Shown: piece after piece, positions 1 through 9,249 of the stretch | Layout of the letters: each line of letters opens with the position of its first letter | Numbering within the stretch: position 1 is the first letter of the stretch | NCBI RefSeq assembly: GCF_003719195.1 | Contig: NZ_CP024996.1 | Location: 3,906,001 to 3,970,000 of the forward strand | DNA length: 64,000 nucleotides | Source of the DNA: Herbaspirillum rubrisubalbicans | Lineage (GTDB): Bacteria; Pseudomonadota; Gammaproteobacteria; Burkholderiales; Burkholderiaceae_D | Reading direction: 5' to 3' | Translations under genes and position numbers: made by a program | Notes under the pieces: generated by a model | Database searches by the model: none | Seen by the model: only the letters and a program-made list of their open reading frames with translations | Told to the model about the DNA's origin: nothing

Positions 1-1
1 G

Positions 2-2365
2 GTGCGGGTGGTCACCCCCGGCACCCTGACCGATTCCGATCTGCTGCCTGAAAAGGCCGAGCGCTGCCTGCTGGCCATGCAGTTGCTGCCGTCGAAATCG
101 CGCAAGCAGATGCAGGTGGGCCTGGCCTGGCTATCCATGGCCAGCGGTGCGCTGAAGATGATGGAATTCACGGTCGAGGCGCATTTGCTGGATGGCCGCG
201 TCAAGCAGGAACTGGAACGCATCTCGGCCGCCGAAGTGCTGGTGGCCGAAGGCCAGTTGGAACAGTGCGAGCCGCTCTTGCCCAATCGCGCCGTCACAGT
301 GCCCGACTGGCATTTCGACCAGCCCAGCGGCGAAAAGGCCCTGCTCGATCAACTGGGCGTGGCCACCCTGCACGGCTTCGGCGCAGATGGCCTGGGCCCG
401 GCCATCTGCGCCGCCGGCGCCCTGCTGCGTTATGCGCAATCGACCCAGGGACGCGGCCTGCAGCACGTGCGCACCCTCACCGTCGAATCCGAAAATGAAT
501 TCATCGGCCTGGATGCCGCCACCCGCCGCAACCTGGAACTGACCGAAACCATCCGCGCGCAAGATGCCAACACCCTGGCGCCCACGCTCTTTTCCACGCT
601 GGACCACTGCCGTACCGCCATGGGTTCGCGCCTGCTGCGCCATTGGCTGCATCACGCCCTGCGCGACCAGCAGGTAGCGCGCGCGCGCCACGCCGCCATC
701 AATGCCCTGATGCGCACCGATGCCTGCTCGGGCCTGTCGGCGACTCTTGCAGCGGTGCCCGACATCGAACGCATCACCACCCGCATCGCCCTGCTCTCGG
801 CACGTCCGCGCGACCTGGCGGGCTTGCGTGCCGGCCTGCAGCAACTGGGGTCGCTGCGCGCCTATGTGGAAATGTGCGCGCGTGACGCCGAGGCGCCGCT
901 GCTGGAGCAATTGCACGACGACCTGGCCACGCCGGTGGAATGCCTGGACCTGCTGGAACGCGCCATCATGCTGGAACCCGCCGCCATGGTGCGCGACGGC
1001 GGCGTGATCGCACGCGGCTTCGATGCCGAACTGGATGAATTGCGCGGCCTGTCCGAAAACGCCGGCCAGTATCTGCTGGAGCTGGAAGCCCGCGAGCGCG
1101 AGCGCACCGGAATTGCCAACCTGCGCGTCGAATACAACAAGGTGCATGGCTTCTACATCGAAGTCACCCACGGCCAGACCGACAAGGTGCCGGAAGACTA
1201 TCGCCGCCGCCAGACCCTGAAGAACGCCGAGCGCTACATCATCCCCGAGCTGAAGGCCTTCGAAGACAAGGCGCTGTCTGCGCAGGAACGTTCACTGTCA
1301 CGCGAGAAATTCCTCTACGAACAGTTACTCAATGACATGGGCGTTCATATCGTGCGCCTGCAAGCCATCGCCCATGCCCTGGCCCAGCTCGACACCCTGG
1401 TGGCGCTGGCCGATCACGCCGTGCGCAACAACTGGTGCGCGCCGCAACTGGTGGCCGAGCCCTGCATCCAGATCGAGCAAGGCCGTCACCCGGTGGTGGA
1501 AAACCAGATCGAGCGCTTCATCGCCAACGATTGCCAGCTCGCAGCAGAACGCAAGCTGCTCTTGATCACCGGCCCCAACATGGGCGGTAAATCGACCTTC
1601 ATGCGCCAGGTGGCGCTGATCACCCTGCTTGCCTACGTGGGCAGCTTCGTGCCGGCCACCAGCGCCGTGATCGGGCCGATCGACCGCATCTTCACCCGCA
1701 TCGGCGCCGCCGACGACCTGGCCGGCGGTCGTTCCACCTTCATGGTGGAGATGACCGAATCGGCCTCCATCCTCAACAATGCCACAGAACACTCGCTGGT
1801 GCTGATGGATGAGGTGGGGCGCGGCACCTCGACCTTCGACGGCCTGGCGCTGGCCTGGGCGATTGCCAAGCACCTGATCGACGTGACCCGCAGCTTCACC
1901 CTCTTTGCCACCCACTACTTCGAACTGACGCAGTTGCCGGACATCCATCCGAGTGCGGCCAACGTGCATCTGTCGGCGGTGGAGCACAAGGACAGCATCG
2001 TCTTCCTGCATGCGGTGCAAAGCGGCCCGGCCTCGCAGAGCTATGGCCTGCAGGTGGCGCAACTGGCCGGCGTGCCGGCGCCGGTCATCCGCGCGGCACG
2101 CAAGCACCTCTCGGCGCTGGAAAGCCAGTCCATGCAACCCACGCCGCAGTTCGACCTGTTCAGTTCGCCCGCCTTCACCGAACCCGCATCCGAAGATGAA
2201 GCTGAAGCACTGGACGATGAACACACTACGCCCGAGGCGGTCCAACCCGATCCGCTGGCGCAGGCACTGCTGCAGTCGCTGGCAGGCATCGACCCCGACG
2301 CCCTCACGCCGCGCCAGGCGCTGGAGGCGCTGTACCAGTTGAAGGCCTTGAGCCGGGGCCAGTAA
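2..2365 (+). CDS. mutS: DNA mismatch repair protein MutS, 5' end outside window
   Basis: MutS recognises mismatches and small loops and starts methyl-directed repair with MutL. The visible 787 residues begin in the mismatch-recognition domain ([11 protein letters not shown] corresponds to roughly residue 100 of family members). They continue through the connector, lever and clamp domains to the ATPase domain. The Walker A motif GPNMGGKST lies near visible residue 525. The Walker B region [13 protein letters not shown] and the [11 protein letters not shown] segment follow. The N-terminal part with the Phe-X-Glu mismatch wedge lies upstream of the window, so the GTG at position 2 is not the real start. 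The C-terminal tail is acidic and then helical, as in full-length proteins. The downstream gene starts 36 bases after the stop. Confidence 0.97.
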   Translation: MRVVTPGTLTDSDLLPEKAERCLLAMQLLPSKSRKQMQVGLAWLSMASGALKMMEFTVEAHLLDGRVKQELERISAAEVLVAEGQLEQCEPLLPNRAVTVPDWHFDQPSGEKALLDQLGVATLHGFGADGLGPAICAAGALLRYAQSTQGRGLQHVRTLTVESENEFIGLDAATRRNLELTETIRAQDANTLAPTLFSTLDHCRTAMGSRLLRHWLHHALRDQQVARARHAAINALMRTDACSGLSATLAAVPDIERITTRIALLSARPRDLAGLRAGLQQLGSLRAYVEMCARDAEAPLLEQLHDDLATPVECLDLLERAIMLEPAAMVRDGGVIARGFDAELDELRGLSENAGQYLLELEARERERTGIANLRVEYNKVHGFYIEVTHGQTDKVPEDYRRRQTLKNAERYIIPELKAFEDKALSAQERSLSREKFLYEQLLNDMGVHIVRLQAIAHALAQLDTLVALADHAVRNNWCAPQLVAEPCIQIEQGRHPVVENQIERFIANDCQLAAERKLLLITGPNMGGKSTFMRQVALITLLAYVGSFVPATSAVIGPIDRIFTRIGAADDLAGGRSTFMVEMTESASILNNATEHSLVLMDEVGRGTSTFDGLALAWAIAKHLIDVTRSFTLFATHYFELTQLPDIHPSAANVHLSAVEHKDSIVFLHAVQSGPASQSYGLQVAQLAGVPAPVIRAARKHLSALESQSMQPTPQFDLFSSPAFTEPASEDEAEALDDEHTTPEAVQPDPLAQALLQSLAGIDPDALTPRQALEALYQLKALSRGQ

Positions 2366-2401
2366 GCCTGACCCGCCCCCCACCCTCCACCGAGAGACGG
2401 T

Positions 2402-3343
2402 ATGACCCTCCGCCCGCTCCAACGCATCCTGCTGTGCACCTGGCTCACCTGCGCTGCGACCTTGGCAGCCGGTGCGGCCTGGGGCGGGACGCCGGATTTT
2501 TCGTTCGGGGTGATCAACCACGCCAGCGCGGGCGCCAAGGGGGAAGACAGCCTGCGCCAGGCACTGACCGAAACCGATGCCGACAACCTGGCCTTCGTGG
2601 TGGTCAATGGCATCAAGTCGCCCTCCGAGGGTTGCGAGGATAGTCTCTACAATGCCCGCCACGAGCTGCTGTCGCAGGCGCAGAACGGCATCTTCATGTC
2701 GCTGGCCGGCAGTGACTGGATCACCTGCCGCGACCGTGAAAACCGCTCGGACGCCATCGAACGCCTGGCGCGCATGAGAGATATCTTCTACGCCGGTGAA
2801 TTCTCGCTGGGCGCCACCCGCCTGCCGCTGCTGCGCCAGTCGCTCACCCCCAAGTTCCGCAGCTATGCCGAAAACACCCGCTGGGAAATCGGCAATGTGC
2901 TCTTTGCCACCGTCAACCTGCCGGCCGGTAACAATCACTTCCTGCTCGATGGCGGGCGCAACAATGAATTCGAGGATAGGCTCATCGCCAACCGCAACTG
3001 GCTGCAGCACCTGTTCGCCTTTGCCGCCTTGAAAAAGAGCGCGGCCATCGTCTTCTTCAGCGATGGCAATCCCTTCGGCCCGCCGCCCAAGCACTCCTTC
3101 TTCCGTACCCAGCGCGACGGCTTTGCCGAAACCCGTAAACTGTTTTCGGAACTGGCCGGCAAGTTCCATGGCCGGGTGCTGGTGGTGCATTCCCAGGGCG
3201 GCAAGAACAAGACCCCCGCCCACATCCTGTGGAGCGGCAACCTGGGCAACGTCGGCGTGGGTGAACGCTGGCTCAAGATCGTCATGGATGAGCAATTGCC
3301 CCAGCTGTTTGCAGTGGCGGATGCCGATGGAGACCGGCGCTAA
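2402..3343 (+). CDS. exported protein of unknown function
   Basis: This 313-residue protein has an N-terminal signal sequence (Arg-rich start, then a hydrophobic Ala/Leu stretch to about residue 28). I do not recognise the family. The mature part has alternating beta/alpha character with segments such as DNLAFVVVNG, FMSLAGSDWITC, VLFATVNLPAGNNH and RVLVVHSQGG. This order resembles a degenerate calcineurin-like phosphoesterase fold, but the usual Asp/His metal ligands (D-x-H, GNHE) are not evident, so the resemblance is weak inference. It follows mutS closely and is probably co-transcribed with it. A strong hairpin terminator lies just after the stop. Confidence 0.8.
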   Translation: MTLRPLQRILLCTWLTCAATLAAGAAWGGTPDFSFGVINHASAGAKGEDSLRQALTETDADNLAFVVVNGIKSPSEGCEDSLYNARHELLSQAQNGIFMSLAGSDWITCRDRENRSDAIERLARMRDIFYAGEFSLGATRLPLLRQSLTPKFRSYAENTRWEIGNVLFATVNLPAGNNHFLLDGGRNNEFEDRLIANRNWLQHLFAFAALKKSAAIVFFSDGNPFGPPPKHSFFRTQRDGFAETRKLFSELAGKFHGRVLVVHSQGGKNKTPAHILWSGNLGNVGVGERWLKIVMDEQLPQLFAVADADGDRR

Positions 3344-3371
3344 GGTGTTTTTTGGCGGCTATATGAAGAAA

Positions 3372-3404
3372 AACGCCCGCAGATGGCTTCTGCGGGCGTT
3401 TTTT
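3372..3404. terminator. bidirectional rho-independent terminator between convergent genes
   Basis: A 12-bp arm AACGCCCGCAGA pairs with TCTGCGGGCGTT across a short loop. A T run follows on the plus strand and an A run precedes it. It can end the plus-strand mutS unit and the minus-strand slyD transcript. Confidence 0.9.
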
Positions 3405-3471
3405 CATGCATCGTATGAACAGATCTTACTCATTGCCTGGTTTGCCACCAGGCCGGTGCAGCGATATCGGA

Positions 3472-4014
3472 TCAGTTCAGCGGCTGGCTGCGGAAATGAT
3501 CGCCGGCTTCGCCTTCATCTTCGTCATCGTGATGATGGTGATGACCATGGGCGCCGTGTACGTGGCCGTGGGCCACTTCTTCTTCGGAGGCGGCGCGCAC
3601 TTCGGTGACGGCCAGTTCGAAACGCAGGGCGATGCCGGCCAGCGGGTGGTTGCCATCCAGCACGGCCTTGCCGTCGGCCACTTCGGTGACGGTGAAGATA
3701 ACCGACTCTTCGCTGTCGTCATCGGGCGAGCCTTCGAACTGCATCCCCACTTCCAGCGGCTGCGGCAGGCGCTCGACCGGTTCGATCTTGACCAGCTCGG
3801 AATCGTATTCGCCGAAGGCATCTTCCGGCTCGACCTGGATGGTGGTGCTGTAGCCGGTTTCCTTGCCGTCCAGCGCTTCTTCGATCTTGGGCAGGGTGTT
3901 GTGGTAGCCACCGTGCAGGTAGACCATCGGCTCGCTGCTTTGCTCGATGAGGTTGTTCTGGGCATCCGACAGCTTGTAGTTGACGGAAACGACGGTATTC
4001 TTCGCGATCTTCAT
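3472..4014 (-). CDS. slyD: FKBP-type peptidyl-prolyl isomerase, SlyD-like
   Basis: SlyD-type proteins are cytoplasmic prolyl isomerases and chaperones that can also bind nickel for hydrogenase or urease maturation. The 180-residue product has the FKBP segments VVSVNYKLSD and VYLHGGYHNTLPKIEEAL, then the insert-in-flap region (EPEDAFGEYD) and a second FKBP strand set. The last ~35 residues are His- and Asp/Glu-rich (HGHVHGAHGHHHHH then DDEDEGE), typical of the metal-binding tail. I chose the ATG giving MKIAKN because an AAAGGA ribosome-binding site precedes it. Longer reading of the frame adds only Ala/Pro-rich residues without homology. It is transcribed away from roxA. Confidence 0.93.
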   Translation of the reverse strand: MKIAKNTVVSVNYKLSDAQNNLIEQSSEPMVYLHGGYHNTLPKIEEALDGKETGYSTTIQVEPEDAFGEYDSELVKIEPVERLPQPLEVGMQFEGSPDDDSEESVIFTVTEVADGKAVLDGNHPLAGIALRFELAVTEVRAASEEEVAHGHVHGAHGHHHHHDDEDEGEAGDHFRSQPLN

Positions 4015-4167
4015 CGTAAGGGTCCTTTGTATCGATAGTGGTGCGGGAGCGGCAGGTACTGCGGTCGGTTCGCGCGGGACGCCTGCCACCCGGGTTGGGG
4101 CCTAAGAACCATCCCCTTGCCATTCCCGCGCGGCAAGGACTCTTTCTAACGGATTCTCGACTCCGCG

Positions 4168-4199
4168 ATTATACCTGCATCAAACTTGGTGGCTGCCAA
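4168..4199 (-). promoter_or_regulatory. putative slyD promoter
   Basis: On the minus strand a perfect TATAAT (4168-4173) is preceded by TTGGCA (4194-4199). The 20-bp spacer is longer than ideal, so the -35 is uncertain. The leader to the slyD ATG would be about 145 bases. Confidence 0.45.
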
Positions 4200-4203
4200 T
4201 GGC

Positions 4204-4230
4204 TTGCCGCCGCGTCAGCCCGCCTATAAT
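4204..4230 (+). promoter_or_regulatory. putative roxA promoter giving a leaderless mRNA
   Basis: A perfect TATAAT (4225-4230) lies 7 bases before the roxA ATG. TTGCCG at 4204-4209 with a 15-bp spacer is the best -35. Initiation about 7 bases after the -10 would start the transcript at or one base before the start codon. No Shine-Dalgarno sequence is visible for this gene. Confidence 0.5.
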
Positions 4231-4237
4231 GGCGACC

Positions 4238-5365
4238 ATGAAAAAACTCGATCTGCTCGGCGGCATCACGCCCGCCCAATTCCTGCGTGACTACTGGCAC
4301 AAGAAGCCGCTGTTGATCCGCAATGCCATCCCCGGTTTTACCGCACCGCTACCGCGCCAGGAGCTGTTCGACCTGGCCCGCCGCGATGAGGTCGAATCGC
4401 GCCTCATCACCCATCGCAGCGACGGCTGGGACATGCAGCACGGCCCCTTCAACAAGCTGCCGCCCTTGAAGCAAAAGGCCTGGACCCTGCTGGTGCAAGG
4501 CGTGAACCTGCACCACCCGGCCGCCGACGCCCTGCTGCGCCAGTTCCGCTTCGTGCCCGATGCACGCCTGGACGACCTGATGATCAGCTATGCCACCGAT
4601 GGCGGCGGCGTCGGCCCGCACTTCGATTCCTATGACGTGTTCCTGCTGCAGGCGCATGGCCAGCGCCGCTGGCGCATCAGCGCCCAGGACGACCTGACGC
4701 TGGAAGAAGGGGTGCCGCTGAAGATCCTCAGCCACTTCCAAGCGGAACAGGAATTCGTGCTGGAACCGGGCGACATGCTCTACCTGCCACCGCACTACGC
4801 CCACGATGGCGTGGCCGTGGGCGAATGCATGACCTATTCCATAGGATTCCGCGCACCGACCTATCAGGAACTGGGCGAATCCTTCCTGGAATTCATGATG
4901 GACACCATCGACCTGCCCGGCCGCTATGCCGACCCGGACCTCAAGACCAGCGCCAAGCCGGCCGAGCTGCAACTGGACATGCTCACGCGCATCCGCGAAG
5001 AACTCAACAAGATCCGCTTCACCGACGACGACATCACCATCTTTCTCGGCCAACATCTGTCGGAACCAAAACCCAGCGTTTTCTTCGAAGCACCGGCTGA
5101 AGAAATGTCCTTTGCTCGCTTTTTCCAGGGGGCCAAGAAACGTGGTCTGGCACTGCATCGCAAGACGCGGATGCTGTATCGCGGCTCGCACGTCTTCATC
5201 AATGGCGAATCGTTCCAGGTAGGTCGCGCTGACAAGGTCATCCTGGTCAAGCTGGCAGATCACCGCACACTGGAAAAAACCGACTTCGCGCAGGCGTCGG
5301 AAGACCTGCTGGAAGCCCTACACCAGTGGCATGAAAGTGGCTGGCTAGAGATTATTCGAGATTAG
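4238..5365 (+). CDS. roxA: cupin-fold ribosomal protein hydroxylase, RoxA/YcfD type
   Basis: RoxA enzymes are Fe(II)/2-oxoglutarate oxygenases that hydroxylate an arginine of ribosomal protein L16. The 375-residue product starts with the family N-terminus (LLGGITPAQFLRDYWHKKPL). It has a JmjC-like cupin core with the HFD iron ligands in GPHFDSYDVFLLQ, the partner His in YLPPHYAHDG, and a C-terminal winged-helix/dimerisation region (residues ~240-375). The MKKLDLL start matches the family; an alternative in-frame ATG three codons upstream overlaps the -10 hexamer. It is monocistronic and divergent from slyD. Confidence 0.93.
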   Translation: MKKLDLLGGITPAQFLRDYWHKKPLLIRNAIPGFTAPLPRQELFDLARRDEVESRLITHRSDGWDMQHGPFNKLPPLKQKAWTLLVQGVNLHHPAADALLRQFRFVPDARLDDLMISYATDGGGVGPHFDSYDVFLLQAHGQRRWRISAQDDLTLEEGVPLKILSHFQAEQEFVLEPGDMLYLPPHYAHDGVAVGECMTYSIGFRAPTYQELGESFLEFMMDTIDLPGRYADPDLKTSAKPAELQLDMLTRIREELNKIRFTDDDITIFLGQHLSEPKPSVFFEAPAEEMSFARFFQGAKKRGLALHRKTRMLYRGSHVFINGESFQVGRADKVILVKLADHRTLEKTDFAQASEDLLEALHQWHESGWLEIIRD

Positions 5366-5518
5366 TGAAAAATTATCGGGCGACTATCTCGAAATCACTT
5401 TAGAAAATCTCGGAAAGTCGCTTGTGACAAGGCCTTCCGGTTGCAGTGAGAGGGATGTAAGTTCTTACAAATTCTTACGAATAAACGCACTGGCGCTGCG
5501 ATTCTGGAAAAAAATAGC

Positions 5519-5524
5519 TATAAT
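5519..5524 (+). promoter_or_regulatory. putative -10 box for the lipoprotein gene
   Basis: A perfect TATAAT lies 164 bases before the next start codon. The hexamer 17 bases upstream (CTGCGA) matches the -35 consensus poorly, so this rests on the -10 alone. Confidence 0.35.
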
Positions 5525-5636
5525 GATGGGCTGGAAAGTTTTCGTTGTCCGGTGATGTTTCGGCAGTACAAAAGAAGCCAGAACCGAAGCCCGACCGTGA
5601 GGTCATACCCCGCGGCGAAAGCCTCCCAGTAGAGCG

Positions 5637-5654
5637 ATAATTACCGGTAATTAT
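5637..5654. repeat. 18-bp perfect palindrome in the lipoprotein leader
   Basis: ATAATTACC and GGTAATTAT form an uninterrupted inverted repeat ending 34 bases before the lipoprotein start codon. It could be an operator or an mRNA structure near the ribosome-binding site. Neither role is proven by sequence. Confidence 0.7.
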
Positions 5655-5688
5655 TCATCGCACAATTTTTAATATTGAAGGAATATTC

Positions 5689-5961
5689 ATGAAAAAGACT
5701 CTGTTGATCGCTTCGTTGTTGGCTATTGCTCTGGCTGCTTGCGGCAAGAAGGAAGACGCTCCGGCACCTGCAGCTGCTCCTGCTGCTGAAGCTCCGGCCG
5801 CTGCTGCTCCGGCTGCTGACGCTGCCAAGCCGGCTGACACCGCTGCTCCGGCTGCTGACGCATCCAAGCCGGCCGACGCCGCTGCTCCGGCTGCTGACGC
5901 CAAGCCTGCTGAAGCCGCTCCGGCCGCTGACGCAAAGCCGGCTGAAGCCCCGGCCAAGTAA
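5689..5961 (+). CDS. small Ala/Pro-rich lipoprotein
   Basis: The 90-residue precursor has a textbook lipoprotein signal (MKKTLLIASLLAIALAAC, acylated Cys at residue 18). The mature part is almost entirely Ala, Pro, Lys and Asp, built on degenerate repeats of AAPAADA and KPA. Such a region should be extended and unstructured, probably acting as a spacer or periplasmic tether; no catalytic function is suggested. The coding sequence uses many GCT codons, unlike most neighbours, which suggests high expression. A strong terminator follows, so it is monocistronic. Confidence 0.85.
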   Translation: MKKTLLIASLLAIALAACGKKEDAPAPAAAPAAEAPAAAAPAADAAKPADTAAPAADASKPADAAAPAADAKPAEAAPAADAKPAEAPAK

Positions 5962-5978
5962 TCTTCGGATTATCTCGG

Positions 5979-6008
5979 AAAAAACCGGTCGCAAGGCCGG
6001 TTTTTTTT
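5979..6008 (+). terminator. rho-independent terminator of the lipoprotein gene
   Basis: ACCGG and CCGGT arms flanked by A and T runs form a hairpin followed by eight T residues, starting 18 bases after the stop. Confidence 0.88.
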
Positions 6009-6323
6009 CGTCCTGCGGTTCTGTTTTTCCCAACGCCTGCCTCTCGTGCTCAAGCCCAACTCTGCGCCAGCGAGTCCCCTCTTTTTGATCCACCTCAAAA
6101 CCCATCAAAACGCGCCACAAGCGCATCAAATCCCCTGCGGGCAACCTGGGTACTGACAAAGCACTGACATGCCTCCAGCGACCGCTTAAACGATACGAAC
6201 CTGGGGAGCAGAAGGTGGAAGAGACGAAAAAAACGGATCGCGGACTGCAATCAAAGCGCAACAAATTGTTTCTGCTGCAGCGCACGCCAGGCTGACAGGA
6301 ACCTGACCTACTCGCATTCCGGC
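6009..6323. other. intergenic region, nothing recognised
   Basis: This separates the lipoprotein terminator from the convergent 3' end of the MBL hydrolase gene. Open frames here are short, lack ribosome-binding sites and are compositionally biased. No RNA gene or repeat is evident. Confidence 0.5.
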
Positions 6324-7109
6324 TCAGACATCGAGCCAGCTGAAACCTTCCTCCTGGCAGGCAATGCCGATGTCGCCAAAGGTATGGCCGAGCACGCTTT
6401 CGATGGCCGCGCGCGCCAGTTCGGGGGTGTTGTTCTGCTGGCTGAGATGCGCGCCGATGACACGCTTGAGCCGGCTGCGGTCGAGCAGGCGCAGGATCTC
6501 GGCGCTGGCATCATTGGCCAGGTGGCCATAGTCACCGCCAATGCGGCGCTTGAGGAAGGCGGGATAAGGCGAGCGCTCCAGCATCTCGCGGTCGTGGTTG
6601 CACTCCAGCAGCAAGGCGTCGCAGGCACCCAGCGCCTGCACCAGGTGCGCAGTCGGCTGACCGGCATCGGTCAATACGCCCAGGCGGCGGTCGCCATCGC
6701 CGGCCACATACTGGATGGGCTCGCGGGCGTCATGCGGAACGGTATAGGGGGATAGTTCGAGGTCGCCGATGGCGATCTTCTGGCCATCGGCACAGAAGCG
6801 CACATCGACATCGCTGGCCTGCTCGGCGACGGCCTGGAAAGTGCCATAACTGAGCCAAACCGGGATGCGATAGCGGCGCGCAAACTTGAAGACGCCACTG
6901 ACGTGGTCAGAATGTTCATGCGTGACCACGATGGCCGAGACGTCCGACGGGTCCAGGCCCAGACGCAACATGCGTTTTTCGGCTTCACGCAAGGTAAAGC
7001 CGCAGTCCAGCATGACGGTCGTCCCGGAAGAGGGACGAGAGTCGCCGGCTGCGGCCGAGATCAGCAGCGCATTGCCTTCGCTGCCGCTGCCGAGGCTCGC
7101 GAACTTCAT
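6324..7109 (-). CDS. MBL-fold metallo-hydrolase, YycJ/WalJ-like
   Basis: The 261-residue protein has the metallo-beta-lactamase metal-binding motif THEHSDH near residue 64. It also has the family opening MKFASLGSGSEGNALLI and a late LLLECNHD segment that supplies further metal ligands. Related proteins (YycJ/WalJ) are thought to be nucleases or phosphodiesterases, but the substrate here cannot be read from sequence. It is the last gene of a dapA-bamC-MBL unit, starting 18 bases after bamC. Linkage to cell-envelope genes is common for this family and does not define its role. Confidence 0.88.
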   Translation of the reverse strand: MKFASLGSGSEGNALLISAAAGDSRPSSGTTVMLDCGFTLREAEKRMLRLGLDPSDVSAIVVTHEHSDHVSGVFKFARRYRIPVWLSYGTFQAVAEQASDVDVRFCADGQKIAIGDLELSPYTVPHDAREPIQYVAGDGDRRLGVLTDAGQPTAHLVQALGACDALLLECNHDREMLERSPYPAFLKRRIGGDYGHLANDASAEILRLLDRSRLKRVIGAHLSQQNNTPELARAAIESVLGHTFGDIGIACQEEGFSWLDV

Positions 7110-7127
7110 CTGAGCCCCGGATCCTGC

Positions 7128-8309
7128 TTACTTCAGCTGGTCGTTGAGCAAGCCCAGGATCTTGTCGGAGATACCCGAAGTATCCGGGCCACCCTCGCCG
7201 TTCTGCACGACGATGTTACTGCTGTCGGAGCCGGCACCCTTGACCACGATGCGGTACTTGGCGGCCTTCTTGTCCTTGTCCTTGGAGCTGAAGATGCGCG
7301 AGAAGAAACCGCTGTCCTTCTTGTCCTTGGCATCCTGGTCCTGGTCCACGTAGCGCACGTAGTAGATGCCCTGGCTGCGGTCGCGGTCTTCCACGGTGAA
7401 GCCCACGCGGTCCAGCGCCAGGCCGATACGACGCCATGCGCGGTCGAAGCCTTCATCGACTTGCACACTGGTACCAGTGGCGGTCTTGACCAGGCGCGAA
7501 CGGGCCTGCAGAGAGGGAGCGTTGGCCACAGCGGCCTTGGCCTTGGTTGCATCTGCGCCCAGGCGCACCATCAGGCGCGACAGGAATTCGGCTTCCAGGC
7601 CCGGATCGGAGGGACGCGCAGTCCACACCGAGGTTTCCTTGGCCGAACCGGTCAGCACTTCCTCAGCGCCGCGGTGGCTGATGAAGATCTCGGTGGTGCC
7701 GTTGGGGCCGCGCTCCAGGCGAGTGCGGAACTTGTCGCGCTCACCGGTGGAGTACAGCGAGTCGAATACCTTGCCCAAGGTGTTACGGATGAAGTCCTGC
7801 GGGATCTTGGCGCGGTTTTCGGCCCAGTCGGTTTCCATCACGCCAGTGTCAGGCGATTCGACGTTGATCAGGAAACCGTTGTCCTGCCAGAAGTCCTTGA
7901 TCTGCGGCCACAGTTGTTCCGGGGTCTGCTTGACCACCAACCAGCGCTGCGAGCCATCGCGCTCGATACGGATATCCTTGCCCTGGGCATCGGGTGCCAC
8001 CGAGGTCAGGTCGGTGGTGGGCTTGGTCTGCTGTTCCAGTTGATAACCGGAAGCCGTGGCCACGCCCTTGTTGGCTTCGGGGATGGAGTAACGGTTGTCG
8101 CGCTGCAGCTGGGTCAGGTCGGGTGGCACTTCCAGGCGCGGGCCACGGGCCTTTTCGGCGCTCTTGTAATCGATACGGTCGCCTTCGAGCATATTGCCGA
8201 TGGACGAACATCCCGCCAGTCCGGCCAGCGCCAGTGCGACGACGATGCTGCGTTGGGTAAGGGTGTACGCGGAGCGGGATACCGGACGAACGTTGTTGCG
8301 ATTAGTCAT
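7128..8309 (-). CDS. bamC: outer membrane assembly lipoprotein BamC (NlpB)
   Basis: BamC is an accessory lipoprotein of the BAM complex that inserts beta-barrel proteins into the outer membrane. The 393-residue precursor has a lipobox LAGC with Cys34 after an extended basic N-terminus. The conserved unstructured segment DYKSAEKARGPRLEVPPDLT, which contacts BamD in E. coli, follows. Two helix-grip domains come next (about residues 105-220 and 265-390), with a Lys/Asp-rich insert (DKKDSGFFSRIFSSKDKDKK) typical of betaproteobacteria. Adjacency to dapA is the conserved nlpB arrangement. Confidence 0.95.
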   Translation of the reverse strand: MTNRNNVRPVSRSAYTLTQRSIVVALALAGLAGCSSIGNMLEGDRIDYKSAEKARGPRLEVPPDLTQLQRDNRYSIPEANKGVATASGYQLEQQTKPTTDLTSVAPDAQGKDIRIERDGSQRWLVVKQTPEQLWPQIKDFWQDNGFLINVESPDTGVMETDWAENRAKIPQDFIRNTLGKVFDSLYSTGERDKFRTRLERGPNGTTEIFISHRGAEEVLTGSAKETSVWTARPSDPGLEAEFLSRLMVRLGADATKAKAAVANAPSLQARSRLVKTATGTSVQVDEGFDRAWRRIGLALDRVGFTVEDRDRSQGIYYVRYVDQDQDAKDKKDSGFFSRIFSSKDKDKKAAKYRIVVKGAGSDSSNIVVQNGEGGPDTSGISDKILGLLNDQLK

Positions 8310-8370
8310 ATCGTTACTATTGAAAGCGGAATCGGATTTCAGGAGACCTGCGCCAAAGCGGCCAAGCCGA

Positions 8371-9249
8371 TCAGTTTAAGACACCGGACTCGCGCAGGGC
8401 GGCGCGCACGGTGTCGTGGAAAGCCTCACCCAGCGGCGCCAGCGGCAGGCGCATTCCGGTCGGGATCAGACCCATTTCCTGCATGGCCCACTTGACCGGC
8501 ACCGGATTGGGTTCGACGAAGAGCTTGTTGTGCAGCGGCAGCAACTTGTTGTTCAGTTCCACGGCGCGCGCGATGTTGCCGCTCATGGCGGCCACGCACA
8601 GTTCGTGCATGTCACGCGGGGCGACGTTGGCGGTGACTGAGATGTTGCCGGCGCCGCCATAGAACATCAGGGCGAAGGCAGTGGCGTCGTCACCGGAATA
8701 GACCGCAAAGCTCTTGGGCGCCAGGCGGATCAGGTCGCTACCGCGGGCGATGTTGCCAGTGGCGTCCTTCACACCCACGATGCCCTTGACCTGGGCCAGG
8801 CGCAGGATGGTCTCGTTGCTCATGTCGGCCACGGTGCGGCCGGGCACGTTGTACAGGATCACCGGCAGATCCACCGCCTCGGCGATGGTCTTGAAGTGCA
8901 GGTACATGCCTTCCTGGGTCGGACGGTTGTAGTAGGGCACCACTTGCAGCGAGGCGTCGGCACCGACCTTCTTGGCAAACTCGGTCAGTTCGATGGCTTC
9001 GGAGGTGGAATTGCCGCCGGTTCCGGCGATGATGGGAATGCGCTTGGCGGTGTGTTCGACCGCGACCTTGATCAGTTCGCAGTGTTCTTCCATCGAGACG
9101 GTGGGCGATTCGCCGGTGGTGCCGACGATGACGATACTGTCCGTTCCCTCGGCGATATGCCAGTCGATCAGCTTGCGCAGGCCGTCGTAGTCGAGGCTGC
9201 CGTCCGGATGCATGGGAGTGACGATTGCAACAATGCTACCCTTGATCAT
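8371..9249 (-). CDS. dapA: 4-hydroxy-tetrahydrodipicolinate synthase
   Basis: DapA condenses pyruvate with aspartate semialdehyde, the first committed step of lysine and diaminopimelate synthesis. The 292-residue length is normal. The Schiff-base lysine lies in [11 protein letters not shown], with the proton-relay tyrosine in [17 protein letters not shown] and YNVPGRT are also intact. Asd, which supplies its substrate, is also in this window at 31.2 kb. It heads the dapA-bamC-MBL unit. Confidence 0.97.
   Translation of the reverse strand: MIKGSIVAIVTPMHPDGSLDYDGLRKLIDWHIAEGTDSIVIVGTTGESPTVSMEEHCELIKVAVEHTAKRIPIIAGTGGNSTSEAIELTEFAKKVGADASLQVVPYYNRPTQEGMYLHFKTIAEAVDLPVILYNVPGRTVADMSNETILRLAQVKGIVGVKDATGNIARGSDLIRLAPKSFAVYSGDDATAFALMFYGGAGNISVTANVAPRDMHELCVAAMSGNIARAVELNNKLLPLHNKLFVEPNPVPVKWAMQEMGLIPTGMRLPLAPLGEAFHDTVRAALRESGVLN

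Larger units (their letters stand above)
5366..5688. other. intergenic region with leader of the Ala/Pro-rich lipoprotein
   Basis: This 323-base stretch has no convincing gene. It contains TATAAT at 5519-5524 (weak -35), a roughly 150-base leader and an 18-bp perfect palindrome. A GAAGGAA ribosome-binding site lies just before the lipoprotein ATG. No known riboswitch or tRNA is recognisable. Confidence 0.6.

Noticed and set aside
1325..3295. 656-codon open frame on the minus strand opposite mutS
   Set aside because: Its composition is the mirror of the mutS and neighbouring codons, it shows no family motif, and mutS is certain. High GC makes long antisense frames common.
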